This document shows positions 29,001-36,686 of a stretch of DNA of 62,469 nt, one piece after another. Position 1 is the stretch's first letter, and each line of letters opens with the position of its first letter. Both the position numbers and the translations under genes were made by a program. The notes under the pieces were generated by a model. That model searched no databases, was not told where the DNA came from, and saw nothing but the letters and a program-made list of their open reading frames with translations. This stretch comes from Bryobacterales bacterium (GTDB lineage Bacteria > Acidobacteriota > Terriglobia > Bryobacterales > Bryobacteraceae), in assembly GCA_019261985.1 (NCBI GenBank), contig JAFAQY010000087.1:1-62469 (forward strand). The letters are read 5' to 3'.

Positions 29001-29469
29001 GTATCCTTTTAGCGCGATTAATACGGCTGTGCGTGGAGCGCAGGGTATTGGCGGGGCAAGCGGGCTGACCACGCAGACGTTTCTCGCCGATTACCTCGGC
29101 GTGGGATATCCGTCTTGCAGCGGCCCGAATGCCCCCTGCGTGACGGCATCGCAGTTCGCGACCGCGGCCAATCAGCACGACTTCGGCAATATTCCGCGGA
29201 ACTCCTTTCGCGGCCCCGGGTACTTCGACACCGATATGAACTTGAGCCGGATTATCGCCGTTAAGGAGCGGTACCGGCTCCAGATCGGCGCCTATTTTTT
29301 CAATATCCTGAATCACCCCAACTTCGATAATCCGGGCAATGACGTGAATAGGAGCACCTTCGGCCAGATTACGCGGACGGTTTCGCCGCCATCGAGCCCT
29401 TACGGCGCGTTCCAGGGCTCGTCGGTGTCGGGGCGGGTGATAGAGAGTCAGGTGAGGTTCACGTTTTAG
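26080..29469 (+). CDS. TonB-dependent receptor, Oar-like, with carboxypeptidase-regulatory-like domain
   Basis: This 1129-residue outer-membrane protein has a perfect AAGGAGG ribosome-binding site. After a signal peptide ending in VAHAQ (about residue 28) comes a carboxypeptidase-regulatory-like domain (TGTVSDPSGAVVPDAKITLK, residues 35-110). A plug (about 120-250; NLFTINGTDN, YVTKSGGNAFHG) and a large beta-barrel follow, ending with an aromatic C-terminus (VRFTF). This is the acidobacterial/myxobacterial Oar type, for which adhesion or uptake of polymers is usually proposed. It is followed on the other strand by a secreted repeat protein. No SusD partner is nearby. Confidence 0.9.
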   Translation: MHARSRSFSMAGIVIQISLLLAQVAHAQSIVTGEITGTVSDPSGAVVPDAKITLKSDATGEMRTETSSSTGDFRFPLLRPGAYSLTIAAAGFAGIEQAATVEVGQPTDVKVQLQIGARPGDFVIVSENPTLIQPDNGNIATGFNNNQLTNLPAAGGDITAYAQTAPGVTVSTGGGYGNFTAHGLPAVSNLFTINGTDNMDPYLNQNTSGASNLTLGANELQEAAVVLNGYTGQYGRQAGAQVNYVTKSGGNAFHGNAGWVWNGTALNANDWFNNSSATARPHAVSNQWLASIGGPIKKDKAFFFFDTEGLRYVLPGGGPVYIPTPDFAQYVLTHLQQTNPAAVSLYQTAFNVYAGASGASRARALTASNDPGLGCGDLVTLNAAKTQAISSIAGPFGLTSPCAQVFQNTVNNLNTEWLAAGRTDFNVTDTDRLYFRYNMDHGLQATSTDPINSVFSANSTQPIYGGQMGYTKSVGPSIVNQLLLSASYVSLFFSPPDYAAAIKTFPGTWLFSEGAPFEGLGGSASYPIYNYPQGRKMRQWQLVDDFSKIWSRHTFKAGANVRLNRASDYATQINQFGFVTFSSMTDFFQGSLTKGSTFTQNFPQLGAVNLSQYSAGFYGQDEWKLRPNLTLTLALRLDRNSNIQCAGNCFTEFGAPFAAVPHSVSIPYNQVIQTGLSHAFPASEAVVPEPRIGVAYGVTKSTILRGGFGIFSDLNQAVVADRFILNSPNVPSFSTHAGLIALNDPNSIYASVANSNAAFERGFAGGATLAQLQAAVPLGFNPPNFNTVSANMRTPKYYEWNFEIQRQIGARYMFSVNYVGNHGYDEISQNVFQNAFSPNNFAGLPAAQPDPRFNEIRELNNSGWSNYEGLVTSFRWRMTNDFIGSFSYTWSHALDTCSNACLERFNTQSAPSLQLQVSPFGQDALNYSNADYDARHSLNANYVYTVSPAHFQNSLMKHALGNWMVAGTFLFHSGYPFSAINTAVRGAQGIGGASGLTTQTFLADYLGVGYPSCSGPNAPCVTASQFATAANQHDFGNIPRNSFRGPGYFDTDMNLSRIIAVKERYRLQIGAYFFNILNHPNFDNPGNDVNRSTFGQITRTVSPPSSPYGAFQGSSVSGRVIESQVRFTF

Positions 29470-29501
29470 AGGAGGCCCAATGCGGGTCCTAGCGCGGCAA
29501 A

Positions 29502-31037
29502 CTACTTGTCGAATGTGATTGTCGATTCAGCTGCGAATTTACGGTAGTTCTGAAACCGGATATCGTTGCGCGTACAGTTCTGAGTGCCGCGCTGGCAGGT
29601 TAGCGCGGCGCTATCGATGGGCAGCAGAAACGGTTTACCGTCGATGCGAACGACGTCGTAGTCGATGGAAGACTCGGCCTTGTCAAACGGGAAAGCGGTG
29701 GGCATTGGGCCGGTGCGCTCTTCTATGCGGAGCACATTGCTGTTCTCCTTATCGATCCAGATGCTGCCGGAGTATGCGGGCATCACAGATGCGCCGTCGG
29801 GAGCGACAATGCGCCAATTCGAGTTTTCCTGCAGCACGGTGAAATCGTAGACGTATGCCTTACGCCCCGCGATGGCATCGTCACCATTGCGCCGGAACGC
29901 CGCCTGCGTATAGGGGGAAAGAATATCTTCCAGCATGGAGACGAACTCACCAGTGGACCAGGAGCCGGATTTCTCGACGGGCCGATTGGTGGGCTTTCCG
30001 TTAATAGTGATGTTGCGATACTGCTCCTGTCCATTCTCGCTGACCACTTCCGCGCTCACGACGTCCAAAACCTTCCAGCGCGCTGGAAACGTGGTGCTGT
30101 AATTGCGCGTGGTTATCTGTTGAACGATAAAATTGGGCAGCATTTCAGTCAGCTTGTCCGCGGCGTCGCGCGCGCCTTCAACAATGTCGTCAACCGGCGG
30201 AGCATTCCGCGGCAGCGGCGGCGCAGCACGACGCTCGGGGGCCGGTGGTTTATCGGCGGGAGCCGGCTGGGGGGCGGCACGTGGCGCTGGATTTGTCTTA
30301 GCTTCGAGCGTAGGCTCGGCGGGAGTGTCTTTTGATGAGGCGCTTGCCGGCGATGCGGCGGTCGCTGCCGGCGGAGCGACGTCCATGCTCCCCGCCGAAT
30401 GCGTATCCGAGATCGCCGCCACCTTCGCCGACGCATGATCGAACGGCTTGGCGGCGTCCGTCCGCTGCGACATGGAGCCTTTGTCGAGGAACACGACCCG
30501 GAGCGCGGTTTCGGGATCGTCCTCGTTCACTTGAACCGAAAGCTGATCGCCTGCTTTGAGCAAGGAATCTCGCACGGTGTCGCCGTCTTTGTTTCGAAAT
30601 TGAGTTTTTTCGAGCAGGCGGAAGTGGAACAGGCGCTTCCCGGAGGCTTCGAGAAATAACTCTTTTTCGCCGAGCTCACGTAGCGTGCCATCGACCGCGC
30701 GCAGGCTGATCCTAGAAAGATCGCGGCTTGAATTTGCCGTCTTCGAAGATTTGTCGTCCTGTGAACCCCGCTTCGGCAATTTGATTTCTGGAATGGGAAG
30801 ACCCACGCCGCCCGTTGGATATTGGTTCGGATAGGGTCCGGTTTGCGGATAAGGGCCCGTTTGGGGATATGGCCCGCTTTGAGGATATGGCCCGTTCTGC
30901 GGGTAGGGCCCGTTCTGGGGGTACGGCCCGCTCTGTGGATAAGGACCTTGGCCGGGGTAGATCTGTGCGCTTCCGATTACTGCCGATATGGCGAGTATCA
31001 GGCAGAGTGAGAGGACGCTTTTGCCTGCGTGAGCCAC
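29502..31037 (-). CDS. Secreted protein with GPYPQ tandem repeats and a C-terminal beta-rich domain
   Basis: The 511-residue protein starts at GTG 31037 behind GGAGG. It has a signal peptide ending in GSAQ (about residue 24), then eight consecutive GPYPQ/N-type hexapeptides (residues 30-75). A charged linker and a low-complexity Ala/Pro region (about 215-285) follow. The C-terminal domain of about 225 residues contains the FTVLQENSNWRIVAPDG and YSGSIWIDKENSNVLRIEER blocks, reminiscent of lipoprotein-carrier-like beta folds (inference). Similar C-terminal domains are frequent in Acidobacteriota. Function is unknown; surface display is plausible. Confidence 0.7.
   Translation of the reverse strand: MAHAGKSVLSLCLILAISAVIGSAQIYPGQGPYPQSGPYPQNGPYPQNGPYPQSGPYPQTGPYPQTGPYPNQYPTGGVGLPIPEIKLPKRGSQDDKSSKTANSSRDLSRISLRAVDGTLRELGEKELFLEASGKRLFHFRLLEKTQFRNKDGDTVRDSLLKAGDQLSVQVNEDDPETALRVVFLDKGSMSQRTDAAKPFDHASAKVAAISDTHSAGSMDVAPPAATAASPASASSKDTPAEPTLEAKTNPAPRAAPQPAPADKPPAPERRAAPPLPRNAPPVDDIVEGARDAADKLTEMLPNFIVQQITTRNYSTTFPARWKVLDVVSAEVVSENGQEQYRNITINGKPTNRPVEKSGSWSTGEFVSMLEDILSPYTQAAFRRNGDDAIAGRKAYVYDFTVLQENSNWRIVAPDGASVMPAYSGSIWIDKENSNVLRIEERTGPMPTAFPFDKAESSIDYDVVRIDGKPFLLPIDSAALTCQRGTQNCTRNDIRFQNYRKFAAESTITFDK
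30832..30955 (-). repeat. Tandem 18-bp repeat encoding the GPYPQx hexapeptides
   Basis: About seven imperfect 18-bp units (for example GGATATGGCCCGCTTTGA on the plus strand) lie head to tail within the gene. The third codon positions and the last residue of each unit (S, N or T) vary. Copy number is likely to vary between strains through slippage. Confidence 0.8.
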
Positions 31038-31120
31038 GGACGCGAACCTCCGCTGGTATTATACAGGAGAGCTAGCTAAGCCAGGTTGAAGCCGGCTCAC
31101 ATAAAGGAGATCGCGCCGCC

Positions 31121-31894
31121 ATCGTTTCCGTAACGGTTCTCGCTTCCTCGAGCGCCGGCAATTGCGCCTTAGTTTCGGCTGGCGACACGCGCATTCTGGT
31201 GGACGCCGGGCTCAGCCGCAAGGAAACTTTCGAGCGGCTCGCCGCGGCGGACGTCCCTCCCGAAAGCCTTGCGGCGATTGTGATCTCGCACGAACACTCA
31301 GATCATGTGGCCGGGCTGGCGGTGATCGCGAAGAAGCTCGACATCCCTGTGTATATTTCGCGCCTGACCGCGCCCGCGATCGAATGGGGCGACTACATCC
31401 CAAAACTGGAGCTGTTTCAGGCAGGATCAAGCTTCCCGATCGGCGGAATCGATGTGACCAGCTTCACCGTTCCGCATGATGCCGCCGATCCGGTCGGGTT
31501 CTCATTTCAAGCCGAAGGAATCAAGATCTCGATCGCCACCGATTTGGGCTATGTCCCCGATTCGGTTCGTGTCCATCTGCGCGATTCCGACGTGCTGATG
31601 ATCGAATCCAACCACGATGTGAACATGTTAAAGGTCGGGCCGTATCCATGGTCCGTCAAACAACGTGTTATGGGGCGACTGGGTCATCTATCGAACGATG
31701 CCGCCGCATCGTTTATTCGCGACAGCCTGGATACGCGCGCCTCGACTGTGATTCTTGGACATGTTAGTGAGCACAACAATCATCGGGTTCTGGTTGAGCA
31801 GGCGGCCGTTCAGGCTCTAGAAGGGCGAGCTCTTTTTACCGACCTTTTGATAGCCGAAGCCAGCCGCACGACCAAACCCGTCGTTTTTCCATGA
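31121..31894 (+). CDS. MBL-fold metallo-hydrolase (YycJ-like), non-canonical start
   Basis: The protein shows the YycJ/WalJ-type beta-lactamase fold: VTVLASSSAGNCALV, TRILVDAGLS, the metal motif SHEHSDH, VPHDAADPVGF, TDLGYV, and a late ILGHVSEHNN. Family members are cytosolic hydrolases or nucleases. The first beta strand begins at codon 31121, so the GTG at 31199 cannot be the true start. No ATG, GTG or TTG exists in frame between the upstream stop (31073) and 31121, yet AAAGGAGA (31103-31110) lies ten bases before an ATC codon there. I place the start at this ATC, tentatively. It overlaps purB by 4 bp. Confidence 0.78.
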   Translation: MVSVTVLASSSAGNCALVSAGDTRILVDAGLSRKETFERLAAADVPPESLAAIVISHEHSDHVAGLAVIAKKLDIPVYISRLTAPAIEWGDYIPKLELFQAGSSFPIGGIDVTSFTVPHDAADPVGFSFQAEGIKISIATDLGYVPDSVRVHLRDSDVLMIESNHDVNMLKVGPYPWSVKQRVMGRLGHLSNDAAASFIRDSLDTRASTVILGHVSEHNNHRVLVEQAAVQALEGRALFTDLLIAEASRTTKPVVFP

Positions 31895-33204
31895 TTGCCA
31901 GATACACGCGGCCGGCCATGGGCCGTATTTTTAGCGACCAAAATCGGTTCGACCAGTGGCTCCAGGTGGAGCTCGCGGCTTCGGAGGCGCTCGCCGAGAC
32001 AGGCCAGGTTCCGTGCGAAGCCGCCCAGGCTCTGCGCGCTCATGCAAGTTTCGACGTCGAACGCATTCACGAAATCGAACGCGAAGTAAAGCACGATGTG
32101 ATCGCGTTCACCACTGCGGTGGCGGAGAAAATGGCGGCGGCCGGTCACGCGGACGCATCGCGCTGGCTGCACTATGGTCTGACCTCGAACGACGTCGTCG
32201 ATACCGCGCAGGCATTGGTTCTACATCAGGCTTCGAAGCTCCTGCTCGAGGGCGCGCGGGCGCTGTCCGCGTCGCTAGAGCGGCGCGCTTGGGAGTTCAA
32301 GGACGCCGTGCAGATCGGACGCACCCATGGAGTGCACGCAGAGCCGATCACCTTCGGGCTAAAGATCGCGCTGTGGTACGACGAATTGCAGCGCAATACG
32401 GCGCGCCTGGAATCGGCGGCCGAGGATCTGCGGGTGGGCAAGATCTCGGGCGCGGTCGGGACGTTCGGGCACATCGGCCCCGAGGCGGAGGAGAAAATTT
32501 GCGCGCGCCTGAGCCTGAAACCGGCTCCCATTTCGAGCCAGGTGATTGCTCGCGACCGCCACGCGGCTTGGGTTGCGGCGTTGGCGCTTATCTCTGCAAC
32601 GCTTGAAAAGATCGCGCTCGAAATCCGCCATCTTCAGCGCACCGAAGTCCGCGAAGCCGAGGAGCCGTTCAGCGAGGGGCAAAAAGGCTCCTCCGCGATG
32701 CCGCACAAACGTAACCCTGTGGTGTGCGAACAAATCTGCGGGCTGGCTCGCGTGGTGCGGGCGAACGTGCAGGCAGCCATGGAAAATATTGCTTTGTGGC
32801 ACGAGCGCGACATCTCGCATTCCTCCGTCGAGCGAGTCATCCTGGCCGATTCGGCTGTTCTGACCGATTACATGCTGGCAAGGACACGTTGGTTGATCGA
32901 GGGTATGCGCGTCGATCCCGGGCGCATGCGGCGGAACCTGGAAAGTACGCACGGGCTGATCCATTCGGGTCAGCTTCTATTGGATCTGGCCGCCGCGGGG
33001 ATGCTGCGGGAGCAGGCTTACCACATCGTTCAGGGCCATGCGATGAAAGCGTGGGAGACGGACGGGGATTTTCGGGCCAGCGTGGCTTCGGACGAGCAAG
33101 TACTTCGTTATCTTTCACCTGAGAAGATATATCAGGCGTTCACCCTAGACCGGCATTTAGCCAACGTTGACGCGATCTTCCATCGCGTATTCCAAAAGAC
33201 GTAG
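31891..33204 (+). CDS. purB: Adenylosuccinate lyase
   Basis: This 437-residue enzyme of the fumarase/aspartase superfamily catalyses two steps of purine synthesis: release of fumarate from SAICAR and from adenylosuccinate. The superfamily signature GSSAMPHKRNP is intact, as are TSNDVVDTAQ and GRTHGVHAEP, which hold catalytic and substrate-binding residues. The N-terminus MIARYTRPAMGRIFSD is typical for the shorter bacterial PurB type. The start overlaps the stop of the MBL hydrolase gene in an ATGA junction, so translation is probably coupled. Confidence 0.95.
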   Translation: MIARYTRPAMGRIFSDQNRFDQWLQVELAASEALAETGQVPCEAAQALRAHASFDVERIHEIEREVKHDVIAFTTAVAEKMAAAGHADASRWLHYGLTSNDVVDTAQALVLHQASKLLLEGARALSASLERRAWEFKDAVQIGRTHGVHAEPITFGLKIALWYDELQRNTARLESAAEDLRVGKISGAVGTFGHIGPEAEEKICARLSLKPAPISSQVIARDRHAAWVAALALISATLEKIALEIRHLQRTEVREAEEPFSEGQKGSSAMPHKRNPVVCEQICGLARVVRANVQAAMENIALWHERDISHSSVERVILADSAVLTDYMLARTRWLIEGMRVDPGRMRRNLESTHGLIHSGQLLLDLAAAGMLREQAYHIVQGHAMKAWETDGDFRASVASDEQVLRYLSPEKIYQAFTLDRHLANVDAIFHRVFQKT

Positions 33205-33300
33205 ATTTGTGAGTGTCTTACGGAAGGTGCTAAACATTTTCTAAAAATTACGGAATCGAAAACGGCTCTTTCGGGTTAAACTTCAATTTAGGATCTTCCA

Positions 33301-33753
33301 ATGCACCGCTCCCCACGTTCGCTGGAGTACGATCTGGCTAGGGTTCTCCTTGTAGATGACGACCCGACCTCACGGCTTACATTAAAGACCGTATTGGAGG
33401 CCAGCGGTTATTCGGTCGATTCCGCCGCCAGCGGCGCCGAAGCGGTGGGAAAACTGGAAGAGGGTGAATACGAGCTTGTTTTGAGTGACTTAGCAATGGA
33501 GTCGCCATCAGCGGGACTAAAGGTCCTAGCACACGCTCGCATGATGGATTATAAACCTGCCACTGCCCTGCTTACCACTTATCACAATGAAAGCCCAGGT
33601 CCGGTGCGCAGGTCGAACTCCATGCTCATTAAACCGGAGGACGTCCCCGGCTTGCTCAGCAAAGTCGCCGACCTCATTAGCGAGCGCGCGACCCGCCGCT
33701 TGCAGCGCCAGCTCCGCCTGAGCGACCGTCAGCTTCGCATCGCCAACGCGTAA
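33301..33753 (+). CDS. Single-domain response regulator
   Basis: The 150-residue protein is a CheY-like receiver. LLVDDDPTSR has the acidic pocket, LSDLAM the phosphorylatable Asp, LLTTYH the switch Thr, and LIKPED the conserved Lys. There is no output domain; the C-terminal 30 residues are a basic helix. No kinase gene lies next to it; the nearest histidine kinase in the window is at 54666. An AT-rich 90-bp gap separates it from purB, so it probably has its own promoter. Confidence 0.85.
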   Translation: MHRSPRSLEYDLARVLLVDDDPTSRLTLKTVLEASGYSVDSAASGAEAVGKLEEGEYELVLSDLAMESPSAGLKVLAHARMMDYKPATALLTTYHNESPGPVRRSNSMLIKPEDVPGLLSKVADLISERATRRLQRQLRLSDRQLRIANA

Positions 33754-33767
33754 AAGCAGGACAAAGC

Positions 33768-34187
33768 TTAAGCTTGTCCTGTTTCGAGAGCGCGCAAGCG
33801 TCGACGTTCCCGCTCTTCCGCCAGCGAATAAAACCGTGCCCGCTTATAGTCGTAGCGTGAGATCGCATCTGTCATAAGCGACACGAGAGTGGTAACGCGT
33901 TGACGAGCTTCGATAATTTCGGCCGGAACGGAAACATCGGTCTCGGCGCGCCGTGCGGCGGCCACGTCCGCGGGGTATTCCCGCCCTGCAGCCTTCTCGA
34001 TCCATTCCAGAACGGCTCCGGCGATGAGCGTGATGCTCTCCGTGAGGAGGAATTCGAGGTAAACCGCCTTTCCCCGGCGCCGGCGGTCGCGGGCCAATGC
34101 TTCAAACACAGCCGTCATCTCATCGCCAAATGCCAACCGGTATCCCGGCGGAAATAGCCATAGCAATGCTCGATAGAGTCGTTTCAT
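33768..34187 (-). CDS. Small protein resembling the N-terminal prefix of ADOP-type ABC permeases
   Basis: The 139-residue protein starts MKRLYRALLWLFPPGYRLAF, a pattern seen at the N-terminus of acidobacterial duplicated-orphan ABC permeases (ADOP), which are usually encoded beside a PadR regulator. Here only the prefix and a short amphipathic hydrophobic stretch (about 46-63) are present and no permease follows. It starts in an ATGA overlap with the PadR gene, so the two form an operon. It may be a regulator-partner protein or a relict of a permease. Confidence 0.6.
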   Translation of the reverse strand: MKRLYRALLWLFPPGYRLAFGDEMTAVFEALARDRRRRGKAVYLEFLLTESITLIAGAVLEWIEKAAGREYPADVAAARRAETDVSVPAEIIEARQRVTTLVSLMTDAISRYDYKRARFYSLAEERERRRLRALETGQA

Positions 34188-34537
34188 ACCTCAGCCCCCG
34201 CGGTTTTCAGGCGAGCGGTTGCGGTGCGCGTTAACTGCTGCATTCGGTCGAGTTCCGTTTGGAGGTGTCCACGTCCAAGGGCCGTAAGCCGGTAGGCTTG
34301 CTTGTCACGGGAGGTGTCTTGCTGATCAAAGCGCTCGATCCATCCCGCGTTAAGGAGCCGATGAAGCGCGCCATACAGCGTTCCTGTGCTCAAGCGGACG
34401 CGGCCGCGGCTGATGGTTTCGATTTCGGTTATCAACGCGTAGCCATGCCGGGGCCTGTCCGCAAGCGCCGTCAGGATGAGCAGAACCGGTTCGCTAAGCG
34501 GACCCTCATCGATACGTCGTATGGAGACATGTCGCAT
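34184..34537 (-). CDS. PadR family transcriptional regulator, probably leaderless
   Basis: The 117-residue protein is a compact PadR winged helix: GPLSEPVLLILTALADRPRH, GYALITEIE, LSTGTLYGALHRLLNAGWIE and a C-terminal dimerisation helix. There is no ribosome-binding site; a sigma70-type promoter places the transcription start at the A of the ATG. Two interlocking palindromes cover the -10 box and the start codon, consistent with strong autorepression. It is followed by an ADOP-prefix-like protein in the same operon. Confidence 0.88.
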   Translation of the reverse strand: MRHVSIRRIDEGPLSEPVLLILTALADRPRHGYALITEIETISRGRVRLSTGTLYGALHRLLNAGWIERFDQQDTSRDKQAYRLTALGRGHLQTELDRMQQLTRTATARLKTAGAEV

Positions 34538-34555
34538 AACGACATAATGCGTTAT
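34529..34555. promoter_or_regulatory. Two interlocking palindromes, probable PadR operator
   Basis: ATGTC-N7-GACAT (34529-34545) matches the ATGT/ACAT dyad bound by PadR proteins. A second perfect palindrome ATAACG-N8-CGTTAT (34536-34555) encloses the padR -10 box in its spacer. Binding would block both transcription and, on a leaderless message, the start codon region. Confidence 0.7.
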
Positions 34556-34572
34556 TTATGTGAATGTGTCAA
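34544..34572 (-). promoter_or_regulatory. padR promoter
   Basis: Read on the minus strand: TTGACA (34572-34567), a 17-bp spacer, CATTAT (34549-34544), then six bases to the ATG at 34537. The -35 is a perfect consensus and the distance predicts initiation at the first base of the start codon. Confidence 0.75.
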
Positions 34573-34613
34573 GGGACCGCAGACTACAGAGAAATGGATT
34601 CAGAGGATGTGTA

Positions 34614-34689
<76 letters not shown>

Positions 34690-34716
34690 GAGCCGGTGGA
34701 GGGTACGTCCAAAAAC

Positions 34717-34745
34717 ATTGTCCCCCGCGGCGCGCCCCATGTCAA
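34717..34745 (-). promoter_or_regulatory. Promoter of tRNA-Gly
   Basis: On the minus strand TTGACA (34745-34740), exactly 17 GC-rich bases and GACAAT (34722-34717) lie about 28 bp upstream of the tRNA 5' end. The GC-rich spacer and discriminator region are typical of stable-RNA promoters. Confidence 0.7.
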
Positions 34746-34780
34746 ATTGCCCTTGACATGGGCTTGAAAACGCCTTGTAA

Positions 34781-34806
34781 CCCAAATGTTTTGGGAGCCT
34801 TTTTTC
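34781..34806. terminator. Hairpin with T-tract upstream of dnaA
   Basis: CCCAAA-TGT-TTTGGG (34781-34795) is followed by AGCC and six T residues. Read on the plus strand it resembles a weak intrinsic terminator, but no plus-strand gene lies immediately upstream. It may shield dnaA from read-through. Confidence 0.45.
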
Positions 34807-35065
34807 ACCATTCAAGCTATTGGAAATAAAGATCTACAAAATTTTGTAACTTACCTATTCCCCCCGGCTCGTTTCGTGGTATTCTAATTTCCGCACTGGC
34901 AGTATGCAGAGGGTAACTCGCCGGTTGTGGCGAGGTGTTCGAGGCGCTGTCGGGCGCGTGTAGACAACCTAAAACTATCCCCCAATTTAGAATTCGCAGT
35001 AAATTTCCACAGCTTGTGGAAATGTTGTGGGAATTGTGCGTTCATTTTTTTTTTACGGAGGAGTA
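34807..35065. promoter_or_regulatory. dnaA upstream region with inverted DnaA boxes, candidate oriC part
   Basis: The segment is AT-rich around 34810-34860 and 34975-35055. A perfect 21-bp palindrome ATTTCCACA-GCT-TGTGGAAAT (35003-35023) holds two DnaA-box-like 9-mers facing each other, directly followed by a further TTGTGGGAA. These lie 40-60 bp upstream of the dnaA start, where they could mediate dnaA autoregulation or form part of the origin. No other gene is seen here. Confidence 0.6.
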
Positions 35066-36469
35066 ATGGTGCAAGTAGAAGTCGAGGATGCCGCAGTAGC
35101 CAGCGGGACGGATTTATGGCAAAGGATAAAATCGCGCCTAGCCGCCAGGATTCCACCCCAGGCTTTTCATAACTGGGTGGCCGATACCCGGATGGATGCG
35201 CACGAGAACGGCAATTTGCGCGTGCTGGTTCCCGATCAGGTTACGAAGGATTTCCTCGAGCAGGAGTATGGCGACGTTATCGCCAGGGCCATTCAAGAGC
35301 TGAATCTGCCCATACGCAGGGTGATCTACAGCTCGCGAATGAATGGCGCGCCGGCGCCAAGCTACAACGCGGAACGGGCCCCGAACGCCGCGCTCGAAGA
35401 TGGGTCCGCGGAGATGTCCAGAAGTTTGCCTGAGCCGATATTTGCATCCGCCGTCGGGCAGTTGAATCCGCGCTTCCGTTTCGACAACTTCGTAGTGGGC
35501 TCGTGCAATCAGTTCGCCCATGCGGCCGCGCGCGCCGTAGCCAGCCAGCCCGGTCGAAGCTATAATCCGCTGTTCATCTATGGCGGAGTCGGGATGGGTA
35601 AGACGCATCTGATGCATGCAATCGGGCGCGAGCTGTTGGACAGCTTCCGTGGAATGCGGGTGGTATACACCTCGGGCGAGCGGTTCATGAACGACATGGT
35701 CGGATGCCTGCGTTCCAACCGCATCGCGTATTTCCACCGGCATTACCGCTCGGCAGACATTTTGCTGCTGGATGACGTTCACATCCTCGCGGGCAAGGAA
35801 CGCACGCAGGAAGAGTTCTTCCACACCTTCAACGAGTTGTATGAGCATCAAAAGCAAATCGTGATTTCAAGCGACACCACGCCGAAGAACATTCCGGGGC
35901 TGGTGGAGCGGCTACGGTCGCGCTTCGAATGGGGGCTGATGGTGGATGTACAAGCCCCGGACCTTGAGACCAAAATGGCCATTCTCGATAAAAAGGCCGA
36001 GCTGGAAGGCTTCTCGCTGCCGGAAGACGTTCGTATCTACATCGCAACAAAAACCAAATCGAACGTGCGCGAGCTGGAAGGCGCGCTGGTGAAACTGATC
36101 GCCTACTCGTCGGTGACCCGGTCGGCTATGACGCTGAACATGGCTCAGCAGGTTCTGAAGTATCTGATCCCTGGCGCCGAACGCCGCGTCACCATGGAAT
36201 CTGTGATCCGCGCCGTTGCCGAAGAGTTCAAATTGCAGCCCGCGCAGCTGAAGCAAAAGTCGAATGCAAGGACCATTGCTTATCCGCGTCAGATCGCGAT
36301 GTATTTGATCAAGGAGCTGACCCCCGCTTCCCTTCCCGAGATCGGCCGAAACTTCGCGGGCAAACACCATACCACGGTGCTCCACGCCATCCGCAAAATC
36401 GACCAGCTGCGGCAAAAGGATGCGGATCTTAACAGGCTGGTCCAGAAGGTAACGGATTCGATCCACTAG
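35066..36469 (+). CDS. dnaA: Chromosomal replication initiator protein DnaA
   Basis: At 467 residues this has all four DnaA domains: an N-terminal helicase-loading domain (LWQRIKSRLAARIPPQAFHN), a short linker, and the AAA+ ATPase with Walker A GGVGMGKTH and Walker B ILLLDDVH. The C-terminal DNA-binding domain carries AGKHHTTVLHAIRKI. It opens oriC by binding DnaA boxes. The ATG at 35066 follows ACGGAGGAGT; the longer frame from 35027 lacks a binding site and crosses a T-run. dnaN and gyrB follow, the classical origin order. Confidence 0.98.
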   Translation: MVQVEVEDAAVASGTDLWQRIKSRLAARIPPQAFHNWVADTRMDAHENGNLRVLVPDQVTKDFLEQEYGDVIARAIQELNLPIRRVIYSSRMNGAPAPSYNAERAPNAALEDGSAEMSRSLPEPIFASAVGQLNPRFRFDNFVVGSCNQFAHAAARAVASQPGRSYNPLFIYGGVGMGKTHLMHAIGRELLDSFRGMRVVYTSGERFMNDMVGCLRSNRIAYFHRHYRSADILLLDDVHILAGKERTQEEFFHTFNELYEHQKQIVISSDTTPKNIPGLVERLRSRFEWGLMVDVQAPDLETKMAILDKKAELEGFSLPEDVRIYIATKTKSNVRELEGALVKLIAYSSVTRSAMTLNMAQQVLKYLIPGAERRVTMESVIRAVAEEFKLQPAQLKQKSNARTIAYPRQIAMYLIKELTPASLPEIGRNFAGKHHTTVLHAIRKIDQLRQKDADLNRLVQKVTDSIH

Positions 36470-36686
36470 GTTTATGCCGTTATCCACAGAGGGGCTTTTG
36501 AATCGCTTGTGAAACACGGTGAATGGATCGAAACCGGGCATTTCATGCACTGCCGCACACCTGATTTCTCACAGGAACTAGTGGCAGTAACTGCCCGGAC
36601 TTGCTATAATTTAGAAAGAAATTCAGAGTTTCCACAGCCCCTATAAACTCTGTTCTTATTCTGAGAAGTTAATTTAGGGTACATTC
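36470..36686. promoter_or_regulatory. dnaA-dnaN intergenic region with consensus DnaA box, candidate oriC part
   Basis: This 217-bp gap contains the perfect DnaA box TTATCCACA (36480-36488), a second box-like GTTTCCACA (about 36629-36637) and AT-rich stretches (36600-36625, 36645-36680). The TTGCTATAATTTAG at 36601 includes a perfect TATAAT, a likely -10 for dnaN. It is a strong candidate for part of the replication origin. Confidence 0.65.
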
